From an uncultured Clostridia bacterium (lineage in GTDB: Bacteria; Bacillota; Clostridia; Lachnospirales; Lachnospiraceae), in contig CAMWWR010000025.1 in assembly GCA_947178045.1 (NCBI GenBank), positions 1-10,992 of the forward strand: a stretch of DNA of 10,992 nucleotides, written 5' to 3'. The number at the start of each line of letters is the position of its first letter. Position 1 is the stretch's first letter. Both the position numbers and the translations under genes were made by a program. This document shows, piece after piece, positions 1-5,742 of this stretch. The notes beneath the pieces are model-generated. The model did not search any database. It was not told where the DNA came from and saw only the letters and a list, made by a program, of their open reading frames with translations.

Positions 1-59
1 ATCCATTTCTGATATTCTGCACATAACATTTCTCGAAAGCATATTCCGCATGTCTCGAT

Positions 60-83
60 GGAAACGCTTTCATCAGCGCTTCC
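60..83 (-). terminator. Hairpin just after the permease stop codon, possible weak terminator
   Basis: Arms 60-68 and 75-83 pair around a 6-base loop. Read on the minus strand the stem is GGAAGCGCT / AGCGTTTCC, with one G-U wobble that would be an A-C mismatch on the plus strand, so the structure favours minus-strand RNA. It begins 2 bases after the permease stop codon, which fits a transcription end. No T-run follows, so intrinsic termination is not proven. It shares the start GGAAGCGCTGAT with the hairpin at 5673-5704. Confidence 0.4.
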
Positions 84-84
84 C

Positions 85-1254
85 CTAATACAGATCATCC
101 TCCATCGCGTCGATGGTACGTATCCTGCAGAGTGCGTATCTCACCGGAATCTGCAGAATTCCGAACAGAAACGCGTAGATACATAAAATTTCGGCCGCCG
201 TTTTGGGATGAAGAAGCCTGCATTTTAATCCCTGCGGCTCCACCATGGCGCTGTTTAAAAGAAGCGCCGACAAAAGACTGACAATCCCTCCCTGCACCAG
301 GGCCGCGCCGAAGGTGAATAAAAGCTCCCGCACAACGGCACCATAGATGGTTCTGCGCGAATAGCCGATCGAGCAGTACAGGCACCATTCATTGTGACGG
401 TCGCGCAGGTAGGTGGTGTAGACAACGGTCAGGGAAATCAGCATCAGGACAACGATACCCGCATAGATAAAGCGGGTGGAATTGCCGATCACGTCGACAA
501 TTTCCTCCTTCAAATATTTCTCGCCCCATTTTACATCCAGCACCGTATCGTAATTTTCCCGGACGTCAATGCCGATCTCATGCAGTACTGCCGACATATC
601 GTCGATGCCCTCCGAAAGCACAAAAACAGCGGGCCGCGCATTCCACTCCTCTGCCGGAATGCCGCAGCCGAAATAAGTATCGCAGTCGATCACCCCGACA
701 ATCGTATAGTATTGGGCATAATTTTTCTCATTGAAATATCCGCCCGGTACAAAATCATTATTCTTCATCGAGAGATTGTCCAGGACAATCTCCCCCGGAT
801 TTTCCGGAAGCCGGCCCCAGGCCAGCTTCGCACCGAAATGCTCCAATATTTCGGGTATTTCCTCCTTTTCCACCAGGGGCATTTCGTAATCCATCTGCCC
901 CACAGCGGCGGAGATGGTACAATAAATCACCTGGCCGAACCAGGCGTTTTTCACGCCGGCGGCTTTCTTCAGCTTTTCCGCCACCTCCCGGTTTTTTTCC
1001 GCGTATGCCCTTGTCAGCTCCTCGTCGCTCATGTTCTCGGTGTCGATGCCCAGCGTGGTTTTTCCGGCAAGCATGAGAACCTGCATTTTTTTCGGGTTTT
1101 CCGACATAATACGGCCGAGGCTCTCCTCTGTGGAGGACAGCAAAAACTGTGTCAGATAAACCAGCACAAAGCACAGCCCAAGACTCACGACCAGCACGGC
1201 AACGCGCCGCCCATTGTTTCTTATGTACCTCATCGCAGAAAGCTTCTGCGGCAT
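85..1254 (-). CDS. FtsX-like ABC transporter permease
   Basis: Predicted integral membrane protein of 389 residues with the MacB/FtsX layout. There is one N-terminal membrane segment (about residues 17-38), a large extracytoplasmic domain (about 40-250), and a C-terminal FtsX-like domain with three hydrophobic segments near 260-282, 307-332 and 355-375. The stretch after the second segment, YLRDRHNEWCLYCSIGYSRR, resembles the cytoplasmic coupling loop common in this family. Such permeases work with a cytoplasmic ATPase to move lipids or peptides or to drive mechanotransmission; the substrate here is unknown. I chose the ATG at 1254 because GGTGG lies 5 bases upstream; a GTG at 1266 would add four residues but has its ribosome site too close. 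No ATPase gene lies within the window; it could lie beyond base 1. The gene follows a terminator, so it may have its own weak promoter in 1267-1317. Confidence 0.8.
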   Translation of the reverse strand: MPQKLSAMRYIRNNGRRVAVLVVSLGLCFVLVYLTQFLLSSTEESLGRIMSENPKKMQVLMLAGKTTLGIDTENMSDEELTRAYAEKNREVAEKLKKAAGVKNAWFGQVIYCTISAAVGQMDYEMPLVEKEEIPEILEHFGAKLAWGRLPENPGEIVLDNLSMKNNDFVPGGYFNEKNYAQYYTIVGVIDCDTYFGCGIPAEEWNARPAVFVLSEGIDDMSAVLHEIGIDVRENYDTVLDVKWGEKYLKEEIVDVIGNSTRFIYAGIVVLMLISLTVVYTTYLRDRHNEWCLYCSIGYSRRTIYGAVVRELLFTFGAALVQGGIVSLLSALLLNSAMVEPQGLKCRLLHPKTAAEILCIYAFLFGILQIPVRYALCRIRTIDAMEDDLY

Positions 1255-1298
1255 AAGATCCACCACCCTTCCCTTTGATAATGCTATTTTACTGTATT

Positions 1299-1348
1299 TT
1301 GCCCGAAAACGAAAATAACCACAGTCATATTTTCGGTATGACTGCGGT
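1299..1348 (-). terminator. Rho-independent terminator after the RhuM-Fic gene
   Basis: On the minus strand a 12-bp stem (arms 1337-1348 and 1318-1329, one G-U wobble, 7-base loop) is followed by a T-rich tract, TATTTTCGTTTTC, at about 1305-1317. It lies about 60 bases beyond the RhuM-Fic stop codon and upstream of the permease. It probably ends the RhuM-Fic transcript and separates it from the permease. Confidence 0.65.
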
Positions 1349-1406
1349 CACCTTCCAAAACAAACACTTAGCAATAGCAGGGTCGACCGGCAACTTCGGG
1401 AAAGAT

Positions 1407-2348
1407 TTATTTTAAACAGTTCATAATAACAGTAATCATCATCTCCATTTCTTCCGGCCTGGATTCAGCAATCATAATTGTCAAAGCAACCAGAGTATGG
1501 TCTTCAATGGTTTTCTTTTCTTCTATAAACAAGGCATGATTTTTATCCAAAAAATACAGAAATATCATTGCTGCGATACGTTTGTTTCCGTCATAAAAAC
1601 TATGATTCTTTGTAATAAAATACAATAAATGCGCTGCCTTCTCCTCTAAAGTCGGATAAAGATCCTGATCATTAAAGGATTGATAAATATTTCCAATACT
1701 CCCCTTAAACGAATCATCCTTTTCTTTCCCAAATAAATCTGATTCATTTCCAAATCGCATGCTCTTTATTACATCCTTGCATTCATCATATGTAAGAATG
1801 TAAGTCGCCTTACTACCATGAGGACGCGGCATATTCTGATGATCATACGAATCCAGAAGCTCTAAGGCTTTGCTGTACTTTTCTATGACCGTTAGCACTT
1901 GTTTGCCATCCAGAACATTCTCCGTTCGTTTCATAATGCGTATCACTTCTCCCAGTTGCTTGATACGATTATTATTTACTGCATATCCTTGAATAATGTA
2001 TTGTTTCAATATAGAGTTAGCCCATTTACGAAAGGCAATACCACGTTTGGATTTAACACGATACCCAACGGATATTATGACATCCAGATTATAGTATTCT
2101 GTCATATGTGTCTGAGTTTTTCCGACTATTGCCCCATGAGAGGTGGTAGTCGCAAAATTTGCGACTACCACCTGCCCCTCAAGTTCTTCTCGTCTGGCAT
2201 TTACAATATGTTTACCTATCGTTTTGATATCTCTGTCAAACAGCTCGGCCATTTGCGCCCGGTTAAGCCAGACGGTTTCCTGCTGTGGAGTTACGGGAAC
2301 CTCCAGTTTAATGCCATTATCCTCAAACAACACGATTTCTTCCACCAT
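1407..2348 (-). CDS. RhuM-family / Doc-like Fic-domain fusion protein
   Basis: Protein of 313 residues. Residues about 1-150 match the virulence RhuM family: a helix-turn-helix-like start (WLNRAQMAELFDRDIKTIGK) and the hallmark block EYYNLDVIISVGYRVKSKRG near 84-103. Residues about 180-313 form a Fic/Doc domain with the active-site motif HSFYDGNKR (H249, F251, D253, K256, R257). Lysine at the position where AMP-transferring Fic proteins have glycine resembles Doc, which phosphorylates rather than adenylylates its target; that function is inferred here. I saw no clear inhibitory [S/T]xxxE[G/N] helix and no adjacent antitoxin-like gene. The ATG at 2348 has GGAGG 9 bases upstream. The gene is clearly more AT-rich than its neighbours, and a perfect 33-bp palindrome lies inside it at 2141-2173. 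It sits between a response regulator and a transporter gene, consistent with acquisition by transfer. This domain pairing is a known annotation type, but its role is poorly defined. Confidence 0.85.
   Translation of the reverse strand: MVEEIVLFEDNGIKLEVPVTPQQETVWLNRAQMAELFDRDIKTIGKHIVNARREELEGQVVVANFATTTSHGAIVGKTQTHMTEYYNLDVIISVGYRVKSKRGIAFRKWANSILKQYIIQGYAVNNNRIKQLGEVIRIMKRTENVLDGKQVLTVIEKYSKALELLDSYDHQNMPRPHGSKATYILTYDECKDVIKSMRFGNESDLFGKEKDDSFKGSIGNIYQSFNDQDLYPTLEEKAAHLLYFITKNHSFYDGNKRIAAMIFLYFLDKNHALFIEEKKTIEDHTLVALTIMIAESRPEEMEMMITVIMNCLK
2141..2173. repeat. Perfect 33-bp palindrome inside the RhuM-Fic gene
   Basis: The 16-base arm AGGTGGTAGTCGCAAA (2141-2156) is followed by one central base and then by its exact reverse complement (2158-2173). 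On the minus strand it encodes the coding stretch VVVANFATTT near residues 60-69. It could be a protein-binding or recombination site, a hairpin in the mRNA, or a by-product of family codon constraints. Confidence 0.9.
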
Positions 2349-2411
2349 TATTCTTGTCCTCCGACTCCGATAATATCCTGCTGCTATTCCGCCTGTTCAC
2401 AGCCTCAGCCT

Positions 2412-3032
2412 TTACCGGTTCATCTCCGCGACCAGCTTCGCCCTGTCGTGGATCCCCGTTTTCTCGTAAATGGAAGAAATATAGTTTTTCACCGTTCCCT
2501 CGGAAATAAACAGGGCCTCCGAAATCTGCCGGTTGGTAAGCCCGCGGGCAAGCAGCGAGCAAATTTCCTTCTCCCGCTCGGTCATGCCGTCCGGCAGCGC
2601 AGCCTCCCGGCTGCCGCCCACAAGAGCAGCCAGCCGCTGCATTACCCGGTTGTCAATGACGTTCCTGCCTCCTGCAATCTGTCCGATCGCACCGAGAATG
2701 GCGTCCTTTCCGCTGTCCTTCAGCAGATAGCCGTCCGCCCCGCCCGCGATCGCCTGCGTAATGCTTTTATCGTCGTAAAAGGTCGTGAGCACCAGTATTT
2801 TCACCTGCGGATATTCCGCCTTCATCCGTCCGATCAGCTCGATGCCGCCCATACCCTTCATATTCAAATCCACCAGCGCGATACTGCACTCCTCTCTCGC
2901 CAGCACCTCCAACGCCGCATTGCCGTCGGACGCCGTACCGGCAATCTCGATCCCTTGAAGGCTTAAAATAATCTCCAGGCTCTCCAGCAGCAGTGGTTCA
3001 TCATCAACCAGAAGTACGCGCAAATGCTCCAT
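2412..3032 (-). CDS. LuxR/NarL-type response regulator
   Basis: Cytoplasmic DNA-binding regulator of 206 residues, usual size for the family. The receiver domain spans about 1-120, with acidic residues D10/D11, the phosphate-accepting D55 (in LVDLNMKGMGG), the switch T83 and the conserved K105 (GYLLKD). A LuxR-type helix-turn-helix covers about 143-200 (MTEREKEICSLLARGLTNRQ ... EGTVKNYISSIYEKTGI). The ATG at 3032 is preferred because GGGAGG lies 5 bases upstream; a start 11 codons earlier has no such site. It follows the histidine kinase gene by 135 bases, an unusually wide gap that holds a hairpin and a possible TATAAT box. The kinase next door is the expected phosphate donor. The targets cannot be read from sequence; the nearby permease is a plausible one. 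Confidence 0.93.
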   Translation of the reverse strand: MEHLRVLLVDDEPLLLESLEIILSLQGIEIAGTASDGNAALEVLAREECSIALVDLNMKGMGGIELIGRMKAEYPQVKILVLTTFYDDKSITQAIAGGADGYLLKDSGKDAILGAIGQIAGGRNVIDNRVMQRLAALVGGSREAALPDGMTEREKEICSLLARGLTNRQISEALFISEGTVKNYISSIYEKTGIHDRAKLVAEMNR

Positions 3033-3094
3033 ATTTTCCTCCCGTCTTGCTGGCGCTCCCGGCACAAATAATCTATGAAACGTGCAGAGCGGCC

Positions 3095-3152
3095 ATTATA
3101 CTTTCCCGGAAGTTTTGAACATGAAATTCCAACGGATTTCATGCTCAAAACT
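3095..3152 (-). other. Stem-loop and possible -10 box between the kinase and regulator genes
   Basis: Inverted arms 3111-3130 and 3134-3152 pair almost fully: AGTTTTGAACATGAAATTCC against the complement of GGATTTCATGCTCAAAACT, with one mismatch or wobble and one bulged base. The loop is 3 bases. On the minus strand this is followed by TATAAT (3095-3100), but no good -35 box stands at the right distance. The hairpin lacks a T-run, so it may be an mRNA stability or processing element that sets kinase-to-regulator ratio, or an operator. Confidence 0.5.
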
Positions 3153-3167
3153 TTAAACGGAACGGGC

Positions 3168-4433
3168 TCACAACAAAAACTCTTTGACAAAACTTTCGGC
3201 CCGTTCCGTTTTCACACTTTCTCTGTAAAGCGGCAGGGTTATAACGGACCGAAAGCCGTGATTATTTTCAAACACCGCACTGCCGCCGCATTTTTCCGCG
3301 AACGAGATCAACTTTTTCAGCCCGTATCCGCTCTCGATTTTCCTGCGGGCATTCTGCGGGGAAAAATCGCCCGTCCCGTTATCCAGAACGCTGACCCGAA
3401 TGTGCGCGCTGTCCGCAGAAATGTATATCGTGAAAACATCCGCATTCCCGTGACGAACCCCGTTGGCAAGCAGCTCGGAAACCGCGCCGGTGAGGAATTC
3501 GCCGTATTCATGCGGAAGAGACAGCTCCGGCGCGATATCCGAGGCATCCATGCGAATCTGCAGCGCCGTGTCCATCCGAAAGCTCTCGGCGAGATTTTCC
3601 AGACCACAAATAAAATCATGCGCGGAAATCAATCTGCTTTCTCCGTCCAGCATGCGGACAGCCTGCCGTATGGAATCAAGACTTGTGTGTATCCGCCGGT
3701 TTGCCGCCTCCAGCTTTTCCCGCGCCTTTTCCGGGGCGGTATCCAGCAGCATGTCCGCGGCATCCAGCGCCATAATGGCGGCGGTGATAGAATGCCCTAC
3801 GCTGTTGTGGATATTTCTGCTGATATTTTCGCGCTCCTCCAGACGGGCGGTTTTATCCGCGAGGTAATTTTTCATCACCAGCTCCCGGTTGAGCTTTTTT
3901 TCATACAGCTCATTGACTGCCGTCACGGCGACGACCCGCGCCGTCTCGTTCCTGGCGGAAAGATAGTTACCAACCAGCCGTTCGGCCAGCAATATCAGCA
4001 TCGTCAACGCCAGAAGGATCAGCATCCTCAGCAGGAGAACAGCGGGCGTTCCCCCCGTGCCGTCCTCCCGGAGCTGAGAATTCCGCAATGCAGCTCCGAA
4101 GCCGCCGGCAGAGAGCACGCTGCCGCCCACCCGGAGCAGAAGATACATGACCGGCGGCAGTATAAGCCGGACTGCTTTTTGAAGCCTGAGCTCGCAGAAG
4201 ATCAGGCAGGCCGCCATATTTCCCGAAAGAGCAGCAAACACGGAGGAGAGCAAAAGCTGCAGAGCCGCCCGGCGTTTGTCCGATTCGTCCTGCCGCACGG
4301 GCAGGCTGCGGCAGGTGAACACAAGCATGAGCGCGCCGCAGAACAGCAGCAGCAAATACGGATGCTCCGATGAAAACAGCGATACTGCGGTCAGAAGCAG
4401 CAAAAGAATCGACGCTTGTACAAATTGTTCCAT
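3168..4433 (-). CDS. Membrane sensor histidine kinase, NarL-partner type (HisKA_3)
   Basis: Protein of 421 residues. The N-terminal third carries several hydrophobic segments (about 5-40, 58-82, 88-105 and 131-155) with little extracytoplasmic loop, so it may sense a membrane-related or intramembrane signal. A linking helix (about 160-200) leads to the dimerisation and phosphotransfer domain with H209 in NISRNIHNSVGHS. The ATPase domain shows an N-box (E320, N324, H328 in SELLANGVRHG), DNGTG at 351-355 and GYGLKKL at 369-375. It presumably phosphorylates D55 of the regulator encoded just downstream. It begins 15 bases after the NERD gene stop. Oddly, its ATG has no Shine-Dalgarno at normal spacing: GGAGG lies about 20 bases upstream and an in-frame TGA six codons upstream excludes an earlier ATG. 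Translation may be coupled to the gene before it. Confidence 0.92.
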   Translation of the reverse strand: MEQFVQASILLLLLTAVSLFSSEHPYLLLLFCGALMLVFTCRSLPVRQDESDKRRAALQLLLSSVFAALSGNMAACLIFCELRLQKAVRLILPPVMYLLLRVGGSVLSAGGFGAALRNSQLREDGTGGTPAVLLLRMLILLALTMLILLAERLVGNYLSARNETARVVAVTAVNELYEKKLNRELVMKNYLADKTARLEERENISRNIHNSVGHSITAAIMALDAADMLLDTAPEKAREKLEAANRRIHTSLDSIRQAVRMLDGESRLISAHDFICGLENLAESFRMDTALQIRMDASDIAPELSLPHEYGEFLTGAVSELLANGVRHGNADVFTIYISADSAHIRVSVLDNGTGDFSPQNARRKIESGYGLKKLISFAEKCGGSAVFENNHGFRSVITLPLYRESVKTERAESFVKEFLL

Positions 4434-4448
4434 ATTGCTAATTTTGCT

Positions 4449-5486
4449 TCAATCCTCCTCAATCTTCCCGATATACCGGCATCTCGGAAACGCGGTACAG
4501 CCGAGAAATTTCCGGCCCGCATTATCGCCCTTTGAGGCAGTCCGCAGGACAAGCTGGGCTCCGCAGCGAGGGCAGATCAGCCCGTCCGCACCGTTGTTTC
4601 CGTTTACACCGGCTTTTCCCATACTGCTGTTTCCGTTTGTACCAGCCTTTTCTACCGTGCTTCCGTCCGAAGTGCTGCCCGCACCGTAGGATTCCCACAT
4701 TGGCCGCGCGCTTCTTCTGCCGACAGCGCTGTTCTCGTATTGCTCCAGAATCTCTTCGTATTTCTTTGCGTAATCTGACCTATCCGGTATGTCCTTATCC
4801 AGGAAAAATTCTGCCAGTCTGCGCATCTCCTCATCCCCGAACGAGGATTCCGCTGCCTCGTCATGCTGCCGGATATAGTTTATCAGCTGATCCGCGCGGA
4901 TCACCTGATCCTTTATCTCCTTTTTTGCATACCTCGCATTCAGATAGGTTTTCGGATTCGCCAGAACGACGACTGCCTGATATGTGCTGTCCGGGCTTTT
5001 TCCGAAGAAAAGCTTTTTCAATATGCCTTCCTCCTGCCGGCGCATTTCCCGGATCACAAGCTTATGCCGCTCGTTCTGGGTAATCGGCGAATACAGTCCC
5101 TCCTTTACCGGCTTCCCGAACAGCTCGTAGGTCCGGATAAAATTGCCGCTGTTATCGATCTCGATATTTCCGATAAGATTCTTGCACTCGATAATGTAAA
5201 TCCGCCTTCTGCTGATCACGATATAATCGATCTGTGCCTGCATCCCGTTATGCTCAAAATACAGATCATGCAGAATAAGCATATCCATGCCGCTGTTTCT
5301 CAACTCAAACGCAATATTCTTTTCCCCCGCAAGCCCGTAGGCCGCAAGCTTTATCTGCTTCTCAATGTCCTGCCTGAGCTCTCCGTCAGCCTTTTCGGAA
5401 AGCTTCTTCAGCCTTTCTATAAAAAGCTCCGCTTCGCTGTCCTCCTTTAAAAAGACAGGTCCGATTTTCTTCTGAAATAAGCCCAT
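4449..5486 (-). CDS. NERD-domain protein with a C-terminal topoisomerase-type zinc finger
   Basis: Protein of 345 residues without a signal peptide. Residues about 50-175 form a NERD (nuclease-related) domain with PD-(D/E)XK-like residues: E55 (AGEKN), D87 (AQIDYIVI) and E100-C-K102 (IIECKNL). After a charged helical stretch (about 205-250) comes a Gly/Ser/Asn-rich linker (about 255-302) with two 11-residue repeats. A four-cysteine zinc ribbon follows, C305-x2-C308 and C330-x5-C336 (ICPRCGAQL ... FLGCTAFPRCRYIG), of the kind found at topoisomerase I C-termini. A DNA-binding or nuclease role is likely but unproven. The ATG at 5486 has AGGAGG about 8 bases upstream and gives the usual NERD start; an in-frame ATG 31 codons earlier lacks this. 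It is the first gene of an apparent operon with the histidine kinase and regulator, driven by the promoter at 5601-5629. Confidence 0.88.
   Translation of the reverse strand: MGLFQKKIGPVFLKEDSEAELFIERLKKLSEKADGELRQDIEKQIKLAAYGLAGEKNIAFELRNSGMDMLILHDLYFEHNGMQAQIDYIVISRRRIYIIECKNLIGNIEIDNSGNFIRTYELFGKPVKEGLYSPITQNERHKLVIREMRRQEEGILKKLFFGKSPDSTYQAVVVLANPKTYLNARYAKKEIKDQVIRADQLINYIRQHDEAAESSFGDEEMRRLAEFFLDKDIPDRSDYAKKYEEILEQYENSAVGRRSARPMWESYGAGSTSDGSTVEKAGTNGNSSMGKAGVNGNNGADGLICPRCGAQLVLRTASKGDNAGRKFLGCTAFPRCRYIGKIEED
4595..4652 (-). repeat. Tandem 33-bp repeat in the NERD protein linker
   Basis: Two diverged copies start at 4595 and 4628, each carrying a version of TGTTTCCGTTT(AC/GT)ACC. The period is 33 bases, equal to 11 residues, and encodes two Gly/Asn-rich units, roughly VEKAGTNGNSS and MGKAGVNGNNG. 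Such linkers often change copy number by slippage, which would vary the spacing between nuclease domain and zinc finger. Confidence 0.7.
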
Positions 5487-5600
5487 TCCGTTGTTCCTCC
5501 TGCCGCTTCGCGATATTGTAAAATTCCCGTTCTCTTCCGCAGACGGTCCGGCTCGCACACTTTCCGGGCTGCCGCGCACATCCGCTTTGATACGACAATT

Positions 5601-5629
5601 ATTTTACTGCACGCCATTTTATTTGTAAA
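5601..5629 (-). promoter_or_regulatory. Promoter for the NERD-kinase-regulator operon
   Basis: On the minus strand TTTACA (5624-5629) is separated by exactly 17 bases from TAAAAT (5601-5606), each five of six bases of the vegetative consensus. The predicted start lies near 5594, leaving a leader of about 108 bases before the NERD ATG. Confidence 0.7.
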
Positions 5630-5672
5630 GAAAATTCAGAAATCCACTTTCTGTGCAGCTGCCGGAGACTCT

Positions 5673-5704
5673 AAGGAAGCGCTGAATTAAATCAGCGCTT
5701 CCTT
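5673..5704. terminator. 13-bp hairpin between the lipoprotein and NERD genes
   Basis: A perfect 13-bp stem (AAGGAAGCGCTGA at 5673-5685 and its complement at 5692-5704) encloses a 6-base AT loop. It lies about 38 bases after the lipoprotein stop codon and upstream of the NERD promoter, where a terminator is expected. The T-run is short (TT) on both strands, so termination strength is uncertain. It shares its sequence start with the hairpin at 60-83. Confidence 0.6.
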
Positions 5705-5742
5705 GAAAAAACGGATTGTTCTGCCGCAGATCAGCCTGCCCG

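Noticed and set aside
394..1278. 294-residue plus-strand open frame opposite the permease
   Set aside because: Composition is His/Arg-rich with no recognisable domain, and it mirrors a clear FtsX-type gene on the other strand.
1267..1317. Possible promoter for the permease (TAAAAT near 1285-1290)
   Set aside because: No acceptable -35 box at 16-18 bases; the T-rich terminator tail confuses the signal.
1899..2966. 355-residue plus-strand open frame spanning the RhuM-Fic and regulator genes
   Set aside because: It crosses two well-supported minus-strand genes and their intergenic gap and shows no family similarity.
3075..4373. 432-residue plus-strand open frame opposite the histidine kinase
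   Set aside because: It is a shadow of the kinase gene, which has all its catalytic motifs; the plus-strand product resembles no family.
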